A stretch of DNA of 64,000 bases, taken from positions 62,001-126,000 of the forward strand of contig CANQPS010000002.1 in assembly GCA_947625785.1 (NCBI GenBank). The letters are read 5' to 3'. Numbering within the stretch: the stretch's first letter is position 1; each line of letters begins with the position of its first letter. This document shows, piece by piece, positions 47,292 to 55,785 of the stretch. The stretch comes from an uncultured Clostridia bacterium (GTDB lineage: Bacteria; Bacillota; Clostridia; Oscillospirales; Acutalibacteraceae). A program made the position numbers and the translations under genes. The notes below the pieces were generated by a model, which made no database searches, was not told where the DNA came from, and saw only the letters and a program-made list of their open reading frames with translations.

Positions 47292-47515
47292 CTGCTGCAC
47301 ACCTCATAAGTATAGCCGTTAAATTCGGCCATATCACCTTCACGCATTTTTTTTCCTCTTTGAAGACAAATTTCTCCGTTCACTTTAACCTGACCGCTTT
47401 GTATAGCTCTTTTTGCCTGACCTCCTGTATCAACGCCGCCGCCTATTTTTATGAGATTATCAAGTTTTATAAATTCATCTTTTCCGATTTCGATATAAAT
47501 TTTATCAGTTTTCAT
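47288..47515 (-). CDS. yaaA: S4-domain RNA-binding protein YaaA
   Basis: 75 residues forming one S4 domain: EFIKLDNLIKIGGGVDTGGQAKRAIQSGQVKVNGE. Always found between dnaN and recF in Firmicutes; probably binds structured RNA. It overlaps the end of dnaN by 11 bases and recF by 4. Confidence 0.92.
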   Translation of the reverse strand: MKTDKIYIEIGKDEFIKLDNLIKIGGGVDTGGQAKRAIQSGQVKVNGEICLQRGKKMREGDMAEFNGYTYEVCSR

Positions 47516-48611
47516 TTTTCAACCTCACAGGCAATACAAGGAATAAAAAATTTTCACTATCGGCAGGTAATATTTTCATTGGACTTAATGGACCGTTAAA
47601 TTGTAATTTTATATAATCGGTGTCTGCATTCTTTAATGCTTCGAGTAAAAATCTGCTGTTAAATCCGATTTCTATATTATCGCCTTTTTGATGACATTCA
47701 AATTCGTCATTGGCTTTGCCGAGAGATGTAATGCAAAATAGTTTTATAAAATTATTTTCAAAGACGCATCTAAGTGCATTTTTTGATTTATCGGCTAAAA
47801 GCAATGACATTCTTTCAACGCTTTCAGTAAAGATTTTTGTATTTACGATAACTTCAGTTTTGTATCCGTTAGGGATAGCGGCTCTGTAATTAAGAAAATC
47901 ACCTTCCAGAAGTCTTGAAATGATTGAATAATTATCAATCTTGAATATAATGTGTCTTTCACCGACGATTATTGAAACTTCTTCCGTATCATCTTTTATC
48001 ATTCTTGATATTTCGCTTAGGCATTTTGACGGTGTTACGAATGATGTTTTTTCCTGATATTTTATATTAGCTTTTTTCATAGCTAATCTGTAACCATCAA
48101 CGGAAATAACTCTTAATTCAGAGTTTTCTAATTCAAACAATGAACCTTTGTGTATTGGTTTTGAATCGTTTGTTGAAACAGCGAAAATGGTTTGCTTAAT
48201 CATATCTCTTATTAATTTGCCGTCGACATTAATTTTTGTATTTTCGTTGACATTAGGTAATTCCGGAAATTCAGAAGCTGATATTCCCGGTATTTGATAA
48301 TCGGTATAACCACTTTTTATATTAACAATCATTTTGTCATCGACTGATATTAGTACATCGTCTTCCGGTAGTCTTCTCACAATATCGCTGAACAGTCTTG
48401 CATTAACAACGATAGAACCATTGTTGTTCACAATTGCATCTATTTCTGTTTTTATACCCATTTCAAGGTCATATCCGGTTAGCTCAATGGAATTGTTTTT
48501 TGTTTTAATTAAAATACCCTCCAATGCAGGTAGTGTAGCCTTTGAAGAAACGGACTTTTGAACATTGGAAACAGATTCAACAAGATTTTGTTTATTGCAT
48601 TGGATATTCAT
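47505..48611 (-). CDS. dnaN: DNA polymerase III beta subunit (sliding clamp)
   Basis: 368 residues, the normal length, with three repeated clamp domains and the C-terminal LVLPVRL. MNIQCNKQNLVESVSNVQKSVSSKATLPALEGILI is the typical start. GGAGG precedes the ATG. It is separated from dnaA by a 426-base gap that carries the origin elements. Confidence 0.97.
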   Translation of the reverse strand: MNIQCNKQNLVESVSNVQKSVSSKATLPALEGILIKTKNNSIELTGYDLEMGIKTEIDAIVNNNGSIVVNARLFSDIVRRLPEDDVLISVDDKMIVNIKSGYTDYQIPGISASEFPELPNVNENTKINVDGKLIRDMIKQTIFAVSTNDSKPIHKGSLFELENSELRVISVDGYRLAMKKANIKYQEKTSFVTPSKCLSEISRMIKDDTEEVSIIVGERHIIFKIDNYSIISRLLEGDFLNYRAAIPNGYKTEVIVNTKIFTESVERMSLLLADKSKNALRCVFENNFIKLFCITSLGKANDEFECHQKGDNIEIGFNSRFLLEALKNADTDYIKLQFNGPLSPMKILPADSENFLFLVLPVRLKNEN

Positions 48612-48639
48612 ATCAAAATCCTCCTTTTTGCAGTTTTTT

Positions 48640-48920
48640 TTCCTTATATATTTATTATATTCTAGTAGTAGTAGTAGGGGCTGTGGAAAAGTTGAAAAGT
48701 CGATTTTTTCCCGATTAATACTGGAAAAATCGGTGTTGAAAATTTTTGAAAAATTGTTGAAAACTTTTAGTTTTCAACACGGCACTTTTCAACAATGTTG
48801 AAACTGTTGAAAGTTACCTGTTGAAAGTTGAAAAAATTGTTGAAAACTTTTGGGTGAAAAATGGGTCAAAAAACATAGTTTTCAACAAAAAAGTTGAAAA
48901 GTGGAAAAAGTTTCAACAGT
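48640..48920. other. Predicted chromosomal origin: DnaA-trios and variant DnaA boxes
   Basis: Plus strand: an AT-rich stretch, then five consecutive TAG triplets (48663-48677), GGGC, TGTGGAAAA (48682-48690) and AGTTGAAAA (48690-48698). This order matches the Bacillus basal unwinding system of DnaA-trios, short GC-rich spacer and DnaA boxes. Exact TGTTGAAAA or its complement TTTTCAACA then recurs at 48734, 48755, 48771, 48786, 48838 and 48879, with one-base variants between (48796, 48805, 48819, 48892, 48910). No TTATCCACA is present, so the lineage probably uses TTTTCAACA/TTTTCCACA. The rest of the gap to dnaA (48921-49037) is AT-rich with nothing else recognised. Confidence 0.88.
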
Positions 48921-49037
48921 TTCAACTTTCTTTTAAAGAATAATAAAAGCGTTTATAATTCTTATAAGTATTTTTGAACTGCGAAAAAATTACCTAAAAT
49001 GAGAATTATTTTTGTTTTATATTATTTTAATTTATCA

Positions 49038-50354
49038 TTATCTATTTCTGACATTTTTAATAATATCCTCGACAGTAGATTTAAGTTTTGAATCTTTTTC
49101 AATGGTTTCGGCTATTTTTTGATTTGCGTAAACGATAGTTGAATGGTCCCTGTTGCCAAATTCTTTTCCAATGGTATCTAATGACATTTGTGTTACTTCT
49201 CTTACGACATATATAGCGACTTGTCTTGCCTTTGAAATATTTGAGTTTCTTTTTGCACTTCTTATGTCATCGCTTGTGACATTGTAAGTTCTTGCAACTT
49301 CTTCAATAACTTTTTCTACTGTAAGCGGCGGTGGTTGGTCGTTATTGAGAATATCTGAGATAGATTCCTGAACAGACGTAATGGTAGGTTTTTCACCTGT
49401 AAGCAAAGATTTTGCTCTTAATTTTTTGACAACTCCTTCAAGCTGCCTGATATTCGACTTTAATTTTGTAGCTATATAAGCGTCTACATCATCAGGAATA
49501 TCAAATTGGAGTAATTCGGCTTTTCTTTTGATTATGGCAATTCTTGTTTCAAAATCAGGCGGCTGAATATCAGCTATAAGACCTGACTCAAACCTTGTTT
49601 TTAACCTGTCCTCAAGTGTCTGGATTTCTTTTGGAGGTCGGTCAGATGTGAGTACAATTTGTTTTTTTGCCTGATACAGTGTGTTGAATGTATGGAAAAA
49701 TTCTTCCTGAGTACTTTCCTTTCCGCCTATAAACTGAACGTCATCAACCAAAAGGACATCTGCTTGTCTGTATTTTTGCCTAAAATCGCTGTTATTTGCC
49801 GTTTTTATTGAATCAATAAGTTCGTTTGTAAAGTCATCGCCTTTAATATAGACGATTTTGGTATTTGGGTTATTCATTTTAATATCGTTTTGGATAGCAT
49901 AAAGCAAATGAGTTTTTCCAAGGCCGGAGTTACCGTATATAAATAACGGGTTATATGTTCCTGCGGGATTAGCAGCAACTGCCAAAGATGCGGCGTGAGC
50001 AAATTTATTTGATGACCCGACTATAAAAGTATCGAATGTAAGGTCATATCCCACATCAGTTTTTTCCGTATCAATATCATCATCTTTTTTATACTCGACC
50101 TCATCAGCTATTGTAAATTTTATATCAATGCCCGAGCCGAAAATTTCCTCAAAGGCTTGTTTTAGAAGTTGTAGGTAGCATCTTGTAAGGGTTTGCCTGT
50201 GAAATTCATTCGGAACAAGAAGTATAGCAATACTGTTGTCGAAGTCTAATTTTATTGGTTCAATTCGGCTTATCCAAGTATTATAAGCTACTTCAGTAAT
50301 TCTTGTTTTTATATAATCGCAAATAATGCCCCACGCTTCATTAAACGAGTCCAT
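49038..50354 (-). CDS. dnaA: Chromosomal replication initiator DnaA
   Basis: 438 residues. Domain I (about 1-80), a short linker, AAA+ domain III with GNSGLGKTHLL, VLLVDDVQFIGGKESTQEEFFHTFN and the arginine-finger region, and DNA-binding domain IV (about 345-438). The DnaA signature reads NRDHSTIVYANQKI: Tyr 409 stands where E. coli and Bacillus have His, and the upstream basic loop reads KRNSNISKARQ instead of the usual xRSVxxPRQ. These changes go with the variant boxes around the gene. A long G run (GGGGGGG) is the ribosome binding site. Confidence 0.97.
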   Translation of the reverse strand: MDSFNEAWGIICDYIKTRITEVAYNTWISRIEPIKLDFDNSIAILLVPNEFHRQTLTRCYLQLLKQAFEEIFGSGIDIKFTIADEVEYKKDDDIDTEKTDVGYDLTFDTFIVGSSNKFAHAASLAVAANPAGTYNPLFIYGNSGLGKTHLLYAIQNDIKMNNPNTKIVYIKGDDFTNELIDSIKTANNSDFRQKYRQADVLLVDDVQFIGGKESTQEEFFHTFNTLYQAKKQIVLTSDRPPKEIQTLEDRLKTRFESGLIADIQPPDFETRIAIIKRKAELLQFDIPDDVDAYIATKLKSNIRQLEGVVKKLRAKSLLTGEKPTITSVQESISDILNNDQPPPLTVEKVIEEVARTYNVTSDDIRSAKRNSNISKARQVAIYVVREVTQMSLDTIGKEFGNRDHSTIVYANQKIAETIEKDSKLKSTVEDIIKNVRNR

Positions 50355-50446
50355 AATACCCCCCCTTAATAAAGTGTTTTTTATTTCTCAAAAAAATTTA
50401 TTTTTCTTTTGACATTAGAGTAGAAATATCCACTATAACAATTAAT

Positions 50447-50475
50447 ATTCTATCATATATCAGCCTGATTTTCAA
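50447..50475 (-). promoter_or_regulatory. Predicted sigma-A promoter of dnaA
   Basis: Minus strand TTGAAA (50470-50475), 17-base spacer, TAGAAT (50447-50452), about 93 bases before the start. Variant DnaA boxes 19-40 bases upstream could autoregulate it. Confidence 0.7.
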
Positions 50476-50493
50476 GAGTTTTTAACAATTGGG

Positions 50494-50511
50494 TGTTGAA
50501 AATGTTGAAAT
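50494..50511. promoter_or_regulatory. Two variant DnaA boxes upstream of dnaA
   Basis: TGTTGAAAA (50494-50502) directly followed by TGTTGAAAT (50503-50511), adjoining the dnaA promoter. Likely DnaA sites for autoregulation or a second part of the origin. Confidence 0.65.
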
Positions 50512-50559
50512 ATTGTCGGGTTTTGCAAAATATCAGTATTTAAAATATTGATATTTAAT

Positions 50560-50600
50560 AATAAATAAAAATATCTCCACAAACAATATGGAGATATTTT
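50560..50600 (-). terminator. Terminator after the lipoprotein gene at 50628
   Basis: Perfect 10-bp stem AATATCTCCA / TGGAGATATT (50570-50579, 50589-50598); on the minus strand TTTTTATTTATT follows. Confidence 0.85.
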
Positions 50601-50627
50601 CATTGCGTTGATACCAAATAGAATTTT

Positions 50628-51302
50628 TTATTCTTCTGTCAAAGATGTTGTTGTATTATCCTCTGTTTTATTTTCGGAAGAAGTATTATCGGCATTTGAA
50701 TTTTCTGTATTTGTTTCAGATTTGGAATTTGTGTTATTATTTTTATTACCCTGTGCTTCGCAGAATTTATCGAGTTCTGATTTGAAATTTTCTTCAATTT
50801 GTTTATTTTTATCATCTTGTTGTGATAAATAGATTACCAAGAATTTATCATTATTTGACACAAAAGCATTTACATTTTGATTTAGAACTGTAACCGAGTT
50901 TGTATCTTTGGCAGATTTTATAAATGACTTAGCCTTTTCTGACAACTTTGCTGCGTCATCATCTTTTGAGTACATTTCGTAAATTTCGACTGTAATATTT
51001 GAATTATCATAGACATAAGTATATGCTTTTCCGCCTATGGCGTCAAAATATTGATATGACCTTGCGGTTTCGTTTGCATCGTTAGGAATAATTCCGCTTT
51101 CTTTAAAGTATTTAATTAATCCGTCTTCACTGTTTTCGTAATCTAAGGGGTTAGCGTTGGTTTCGATTTCGCTTGGGATACTGCTTTCAATTTTACTGTT
51201 ATCTTCTTTATCCGAATTTGTGTTAACGTCACCCATACCGCAGGAAGTCATAGAAACACATAAAGCGGATATAATTGCTAAAAGCATAATTTTTTTTTTC
51301 AT
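50628..51302 (-). CDS. Lipoprotein of unknown function
   Basis: 224 residues. Lipobox SMTSCG, an acidic/Ser-rich spacer, a domain of about 130 residues (EDGLIKYFKESGIIPNDANETARSYQYFDAIGGKAYTYVYDNSNITVEIYEMYSKDD), and a C-terminal tail of Asn/Ser/Thr/Glu low complexity. No family identified. It has its own promoter and terminator between dnaA and the galactanase gene, in the place where rpmH usually stands. Confidence 0.7.
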   Translation of the reverse strand: MKKKIMLLAIISALCVSMTSCGMGDVNTNSDKEDNSKIESSIPSEIETNANPLDYENSEDGLIKYFKESGIIPNDANETARSYQYFDAIGGKAYTYVYDNSNITVEIYEMYSKDDDAAKLSEKAKSFIKSAKDTNSVTVLNQNVNAFVSNNDKFLVIYLSQQDDKNKQIEENFKSELDKFCEAQGNKNNNTNSKSETNTENSNADNTSSENKTEDNTTTSLTEE

Positions 51303-51339
51303 AATTAAATCCTCCGATTTTTTTAATTAGCTATGTTTA

Positions 51340-51368
51340 ATAATAACCTATTTTAAAATTTAATTCAA
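51340..51368 (-). promoter_or_regulatory. Predicted promoter of the lipoprotein gene
   Basis: Minus strand TTGAAT (51363-51368), 17-base spacer, TATTAT (51340-51345). A TATAAT on the plus strand at about 51374 may belong to the divergent galactanase gene, without a clear -35. Confidence 0.55.
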
Positions 51369-51444
51369 TAGTGTATAATCTTATTAACAGTATTTTTATA
51401 AATCCGGATTAACTAAAAGTATAATAATAATGGGGTGATACCAA

Positions 51445-52647
51445 ATGTATAAAAAAATATTTTGTTTATTATTAATTTTTGCAATATTTCTAAGTTTAAA
51501 CTCCTGTAAATCAAATAAAGAAGATAATTCGATTATAGATAACAGTAAAATTATTACAGAAAATAATAATTCTGTTCAATCAGATTCAGAAAAGGAAAAG
51601 ATTGATACATCTGCCGTATTGAGAGGAGTTGATTTATCTTCTTTGGAGGCGGTAGAGGATTACGGAGGAAAGTTTTACGATTTTGATGGTAAAGAAAAAG
51701 ACCCTATGATTATATTTAAAGAAAATGGAGTAAGTTTTGTTAGATTAAGAATTTTCAATAATCCGACAATGTCATTTGATGGCGGAGATTATTGCAATTT
51801 AGAGCATACTCTTAAAATGGCAAAGCGTGTTAAAGATAACGGTTTAGATTTATATCTTGATTTTCATTATTCTGATTTATGGGCAGACCCCGAAAAGCAG
51901 TATATACCGTCAGATTGGATTAACTTAACTGATGAGGAGCTTATAAAGGCAGTTTATGATTACACATACAATGTTCTTATGGAACTAAATAAAATAGGTG
52001 CATATCCGTCAATCGTTCAGATAGGCAATGAAATAGGAAACGGTATATTATGGAATGTCGGAACAGTAGATAATTTTCCTATGTTAGTTAAGCTGTTGAA
52101 CAGTGGTATAAAAGCTGTAAGAGATACTCAGCCACAAGATACCCATACAAAAGTTATGATACATCTGCAGGACGGCTGCAATAAAAATTTATATAAATGG
52201 TTTTTTGATAGCTGTATATCAAGCGGTTTGGAAGATTTTGATATTATCGGATTATCTTATTACTCATATTTTCACGGAACAATAAATGAGCTTGAAGAAA
52301 ATTTAAAAAGTCTGAAATCCTATAACAAAGAAATTATGATTGCAGAAACGGCATTTCCATATACTGATGATGATATGGATAATTATACAAATTCCGCAAG
52401 TTCATACAATACAAGTGCAACAGGTTATCCTGTTAGCGTTGAGGGTCAAGAAAAAATAATAAGAGATATAATAGAATTAGCTGCAAAAACAGGTTGTTTG
52501 GGAGTATGCTATTGGGAGCCTGCGTGGCTTGGTGTAAAAGGTGCCGGTTGGCAAAAAGGTGAAGGAAATAGTTGGGAAAATCAATGCTTATTTGACTTTG
52601 AGGGAAATGTTTTGAATTCCATAAAAGCCTTTAAAGCTGATGAATAA
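51445..52647 (+). CDS. Arabinogalactan endo-beta-1,4-galactanase lipoprotein (GH53)
   Basis: 400 residues. Signal peptide with lipobox SLNSC, a short spacer, then a full GH53 barrel: GVDLSSLEAVEDYGGKFYD at the start, YLDFHYSDLWADPEKQ, the acid/base Glu 196 in IVQIGNEIGNGILW and the nucleophile Glu 301 in IMIAETAFPY. It should cleave beta-1,4-galactan side chains of pectin outside the cell while tethered to the membrane, which suits a gut plant-fibre user. GGGGTG precedes the ATG. No transporter or beta-galactosidase is nearby. Confidence 0.93.
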   Translation: MYKKIFCLLLIFAIFLSLNSCKSNKEDNSIIDNSKIITENNNSVQSDSEKEKIDTSAVLRGVDLSSLEAVEDYGGKFYDFDGKEKDPMIIFKENGVSFVRLRIFNNPTMSFDGGDYCNLEHTLKMAKRVKDNGLDLYLDFHYSDLWADPEKQYIPSDWINLTDEELIKAVYDYTYNVLMELNKIGAYPSIVQIGNEIGNGILWNVGTVDNFPMLVKLLNSGIKAVRDTQPQDTHTKVMIHLQDGCNKNLYKWFFDSCISSGLEDFDIIGLSYYSYFHGTINELEENLKSLKSYNKEIMIAETAFPYTDDDMDNYTNSASSYNTSATGYPVSVEGQEKIIRDIIELAAKTGCLGVCYWEPAWLGVKGAGWQKGEGNSWENQCLFDFEGNVLNSIKAFKADE

Positions 52648-52650
52648 AAG

Positions 52651-52980
52651 TTTTCAACATAAAATTGTTGAAAAAGTTGAAAAATCGGTTGAAACAAATT
52701 TTCAAATACCATATAAATCTATGTTTAAACAGAGATTATACAATATATTGTATGTTGAAAGTTTTTAAAGTTTAAGTTTTAATTGTTGAAAACTCAGTTT
52801 AATATGTTAAAACTTTTTATAATTATTCAAAATAAAAGCATAATAGGTGACAAGTATTAAATATTTATGCAATATATGTTAAATATAACTTTAGTTATTT
52901 TGCATATATTTTTGAAAAAGTTAGGTTGATGTTAATTTATCGGTTGAAAATGTTGAAAACTTGGTTGAAAATGTGGAAAA
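52651..52980. other. Second cluster of variant DnaA boxes
   Basis: Exact TGTTGAAAA/TTTTCAACA at 52651, 52666, 52784 and 52951, TGTGGAAAA at 52972, and near matches at 52675, 52753, 52942 and 52963, in a 445-base gene-free gap. A very AT-rich stretch follows (52981-53090). It may be a second part of the origin or a DnaA-titrating site, and it holds the promoter region of the downstream operon. Confidence 0.6.
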
Positions 52981-53116
52981 TCTATATATTCCAAAAAAAG
53001 AAATAAAATTTTTAATAAATCATAAATTTTAATATAATTATTTATATTCTATATCAAGTTAAAAAAAGATATGTTATAATACAATAAAAATAATGCTAAA
53101 AATAGGTGATTTTTGT

Positions 53117-54034
53117 ATGTTAGAGTATATCGTACATCCGGTAGTGGGTGCGGTTATAGGTTTGTTTACAAACTATCTTGCAATAAAAATGCTTTTCAGA
53201 CCATATAAAGAAAAATATATTTTTGATAAAAAATTACCCTTTACACCGGGAATTATACCTAAAAGAAAAAATAAAATAGCAAAATCTATCGGTAAAGCAA
53301 TAAGTGAAAATATTGTCACAACAGATGATATTAAAAAGTCACTTTGTAAAACCGAGATTATATCATCATTAACAGATGGGATTATGAGTTTAGTGCCGTA
53401 TAATGAAGAAAAAAATATTAGTACAAGTTTAGAAATAAAAAGTAATTCTGATATTGATAGCAGCAACAACGAAGAAGTCAAAACAGATTTAAAAAGTTAT
53501 CGTATCGCAAACAGCATAAGTGAATTTATTGTAAATGCTATGCAAAAGGCAGGCATTGGGGATATAATCGCAAAAGAATGTTATAAAGGCATAAAATTAA
53601 AAACCGAAAGTTCATTTATAGGAAAAATGATAAGTGATAATTTAATTTTATCATTATCTGATAATATAGGCAAAAAAGTCGATGAGCATATTGAAAAAGA
53701 TGGTGTTAATATTATCAGTCCGAAGATACAAGATGAATTTAATCATATATCAGGCAAAACCGTAGGTGAAATTCTTGATATTTATGAAATAGATAAAGAT
53801 AAAGTAAAAAATGAAATCTCTAATTTGTATATAAATTATATAAACGATAACAGTGAAAAATTACTTGAAAAAGCTAATATTGCATCAATAGCAGAAAATA
53901 AAATAAATGAAATGGATATGAAGATTTTAGAAGATTTAGTTTTTTCGGTTATGAAAAGTGAACTTAATGCCATTGTCTATTTGGGTGGTGTATTAGGATT
54001 TTTGATAGGATTAATAAATTTATTGTTTTTGTAG
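53117..54034 (+). CDS. DUF445 family membrane protein (YheB-like)
   Basis: 305 residues. The first 60 residues match DUF445: VHPVVGAVIGLFTNYLAIKMLFRPYKEKY...LPFTPGIIPKRKNKIAKSIGKAI, and a C-terminal membrane helix (NAIVYLGGVLGFLIGLINLL) closes it; the middle is helical and charged. Function unknown. The ATG at 53117 follows AGGTGA by 7 bases; an ATG at 53093 has no site. The next gene starts 10 bases after its stop, so it heads the Ter/Tel operon. Confidence 0.85.
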   Translation: MLEYIVHPVVGAVIGLFTNYLAIKMLFRPYKEKYIFDKKLPFTPGIIPKRKNKIAKSIGKAISENIVTTDDIKKSLCKTEIISSLTDGIMSLVPYNEEKNISTSLEIKSNSDIDSSNNEEVKTDLKSYRIANSISEFIVNAMQKAGIGDIIAKECYKGIKLKTESSFIGKMISDNLILSLSDNIGKKVDEHIEKDGVNIISPKIQDEFNHISGKTVGEILDIYEIDKDKVKNEISNLYINYINDNSEKLLEKANIASIAENKINEMDMKILEDLVFSVMKSELNAIVYLGGVLGFLIGLINLLFL

Positions 54035-54044
54035 GGTGATTATT

Positions 54045-55655
54045 ATGGGTGATATAATAAAATCAAATATAAATATTAATAACAAAGTAAATTCTATTAT
54101 ATCTTTTTGCAATTTGAATAATAAAATTATTAATAATTCAAAAGAAACAGTGTTTATAAGATTGGTAGGGGTCGATAATTCGACCAAGTACATAAATGAT
54201 ATTAAAAATATGGACAGTATGCTAACACAAAATACTGATTGTGGTTATTTGAGATTAAGTGAGTTTCCGAAAGCTATGGATTTTACACAAACTCAGTACT
54301 ATACAAAACAGTATGAAGTCTGGAACAATGACGGAAAAAAATTTTTATCACTTAAAAATAGTGTTTCAGATAAAATAATTATGAATACTTTAAATGTCCG
54401 GTTAATAGAAATAGAGAATTTGTTTTCATCAATAAACGGAGTTAATTCTTCAATTTGTAAGAATTTTATTATTAAATCTATGTATTGGCTCGATAATATT
54501 ATTTGTAAAATTTTAAAAGATGGGAGTAATGACTTTATGGCGAAAATTGTTGTAGACTGCGATGTTAAAAGACAAGAATATTTATTTTTGTATTTACTTG
54601 CGAAAACAGGTGTGGATATTATGATACTTCTGCCAAACGGAGATTTAGAGCTTGATGAAAAATTAAAAGCACACTCGGTTAAAATTATGTTGCCGAATTT
54701 AATCAAAGTAGAAATACCAAAAGCATTTGAACCACACAGACCGGGTATGCCGCCATCTTTGCCACCAAGACCAAATATGCCATCGCCAAGACCACATATG
54801 CCACCGCCCCCACCGCCAAGACCACATATGCCACCACCTCCACCTCCAAGACCACATATGCCGCCGCCTCCGCCGCCAAGACCGCATATGCCGCCACCTC
54901 CGCCGCCAAGACCGCATATGCCGCCGCCCCCACCTCCAAGAGAACCAAGATTTCAACAACATAATATTTTATCAAATTCCTCTAACAAATCACAAAGCAC
55001 TCATTTGAGTGCTTTGTCAGAATTAAATAATAATCAGTTAAATAATGGTTCATCAAATAATATCCAAAACCAAAATCGAATAGAATTAAGTTTTGAAGAA
55101 TTGGCACGATTGGCGACATCTGTCGTGATGATAGGCGTACATAATAGAAGCGGCGAAATTGTGGCTTCGGGTTCGGGAATAATGATAAGCAAAGAGGGTT
55201 ATATTTTAACTAATTGTCACGTAATTAACAGTGGAGTATTTTATTCGGTAAGAATAGAAAACGATAATAATATTTATAAAACAAATGAAGTTATAAAATA
55301 TAATACTGTGTTTGATTTAGCGGTTATAAGAATAAACAGGATTTGTGAGCCATTAAAAATATATCGTCAGGCAAAATCTTTGGTAAGAGGTCAGAAAGTA
55401 GTTGCAATAGGCAGTCCGTTGGGATTATTTAATTCAGTATCAGACGGAATTATTTCAGGCTTCAGAAATATAAGAGATGTTGATATGATACAATTTACAG
55501 CACCGATTTCGCACGGAAGTTCCGGTGGTGCTGTTTTGAATATGTATGGTGAGGTTATAGGAATAAGCACAGCCGGTATTGATGATGGTCAAAATATAAA
55601 TTTAGCAGTTGATTACAGAGCAATTAATAATTTTATTGGTGGATTTATTAATTAA
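54045..55655 (+). CDS. YceG-like domain fused by a polyproline linker to a trypsin-like protease
   Basis: 536 residues, no signal peptide or membrane helix, so probably cytoplasmic. Residues 1-230 resemble one unit of the YceG domain found in tellurite-resistance 'biosynthetic modules' (FMAKIVVDCDVKRQEYLFLYLLAKTGVDIMILLPNGD). Residues about 231-305 are Pro-rich with five exact RPHMPPPPPP units. Residues about 350-536 form a DegP/HtrA-type serine protease without PDZ: His 392 in TNCHVI, Asp 424 in FDLAVI, Ser 493 in HGSSGGA. The ATG at 54045 follows AGGGTGA. The fusion suggests stress-dependent proteolysis; its substrate is unknown. Confidence 0.85.
   Translation: MGDIIKSNININNKVNSIISFCNLNNKIINNSKETVFIRLVGVDNSTKYINDIKNMDSMLTQNTDCGYLRLSEFPKAMDFTQTQYYTKQYEVWNNDGKKFLSLKNSVSDKIIMNTLNVRLIEIENLFSSINGVNSSICKNFIIKSMYWLDNIICKILKDGSNDFMAKIVVDCDVKRQEYLFLYLLAKTGVDIMILLPNGDLELDEKLKAHSVKIMLPNLIKVEIPKAFEPHRPGMPPSLPPRPNMPSPRPHMPPPPPPRPHMPPPPPPRPHMPPPPPPRPHMPPPPPPRPHMPPPPPPREPRFQQHNILSNSSNKSQSTHLSALSELNNNQLNNGSSNNIQNQNRIELSFEELARLATSVVMIGVHNRSGEIVASGSGIMISKEGYILTNCHVINSGVFYSVRIENDNNIYKTNEVIKYNTVFDLAVIRINRICEPLKIYRQAKSLVRGQKVVAIGSPLGLFNSVSDGIISGFRNIRDVDMIQFTAPISHGSSGGAVLNMYGEVIGISTAGIDDGQNINLAVDYRAINNFIGGFIN
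54789..54938 (+). repeat. Five tandem 30-bp repeats coding RPHMPPPPPP
   Basis: Five units of 30 bases, rich in CCN codons with varied third bases, inside the YceG-protease gene. The local GC content is far above that of the surrounding DNA. Confidence 0.95.
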
Positions 55656-55785
55656 ATTGCTAAGCACTTGAAAATATATGTGAATATTGGTATAATATTG
55701 CAAAAGCTATATGAATTAGGTTTGTAACAATATGAAAATTTATTAATGAATTTATTAAAATTTGTTTTTATGGAGTAAAGTAATT

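Noticed and set aside
54699-54975. Antisense open frames rich in Trp/Arg or Ala/Val opposite the polyproline repeats
   Set aside because: They are mirror images of CCN codon repeats with no start signals; artefacts of composition.
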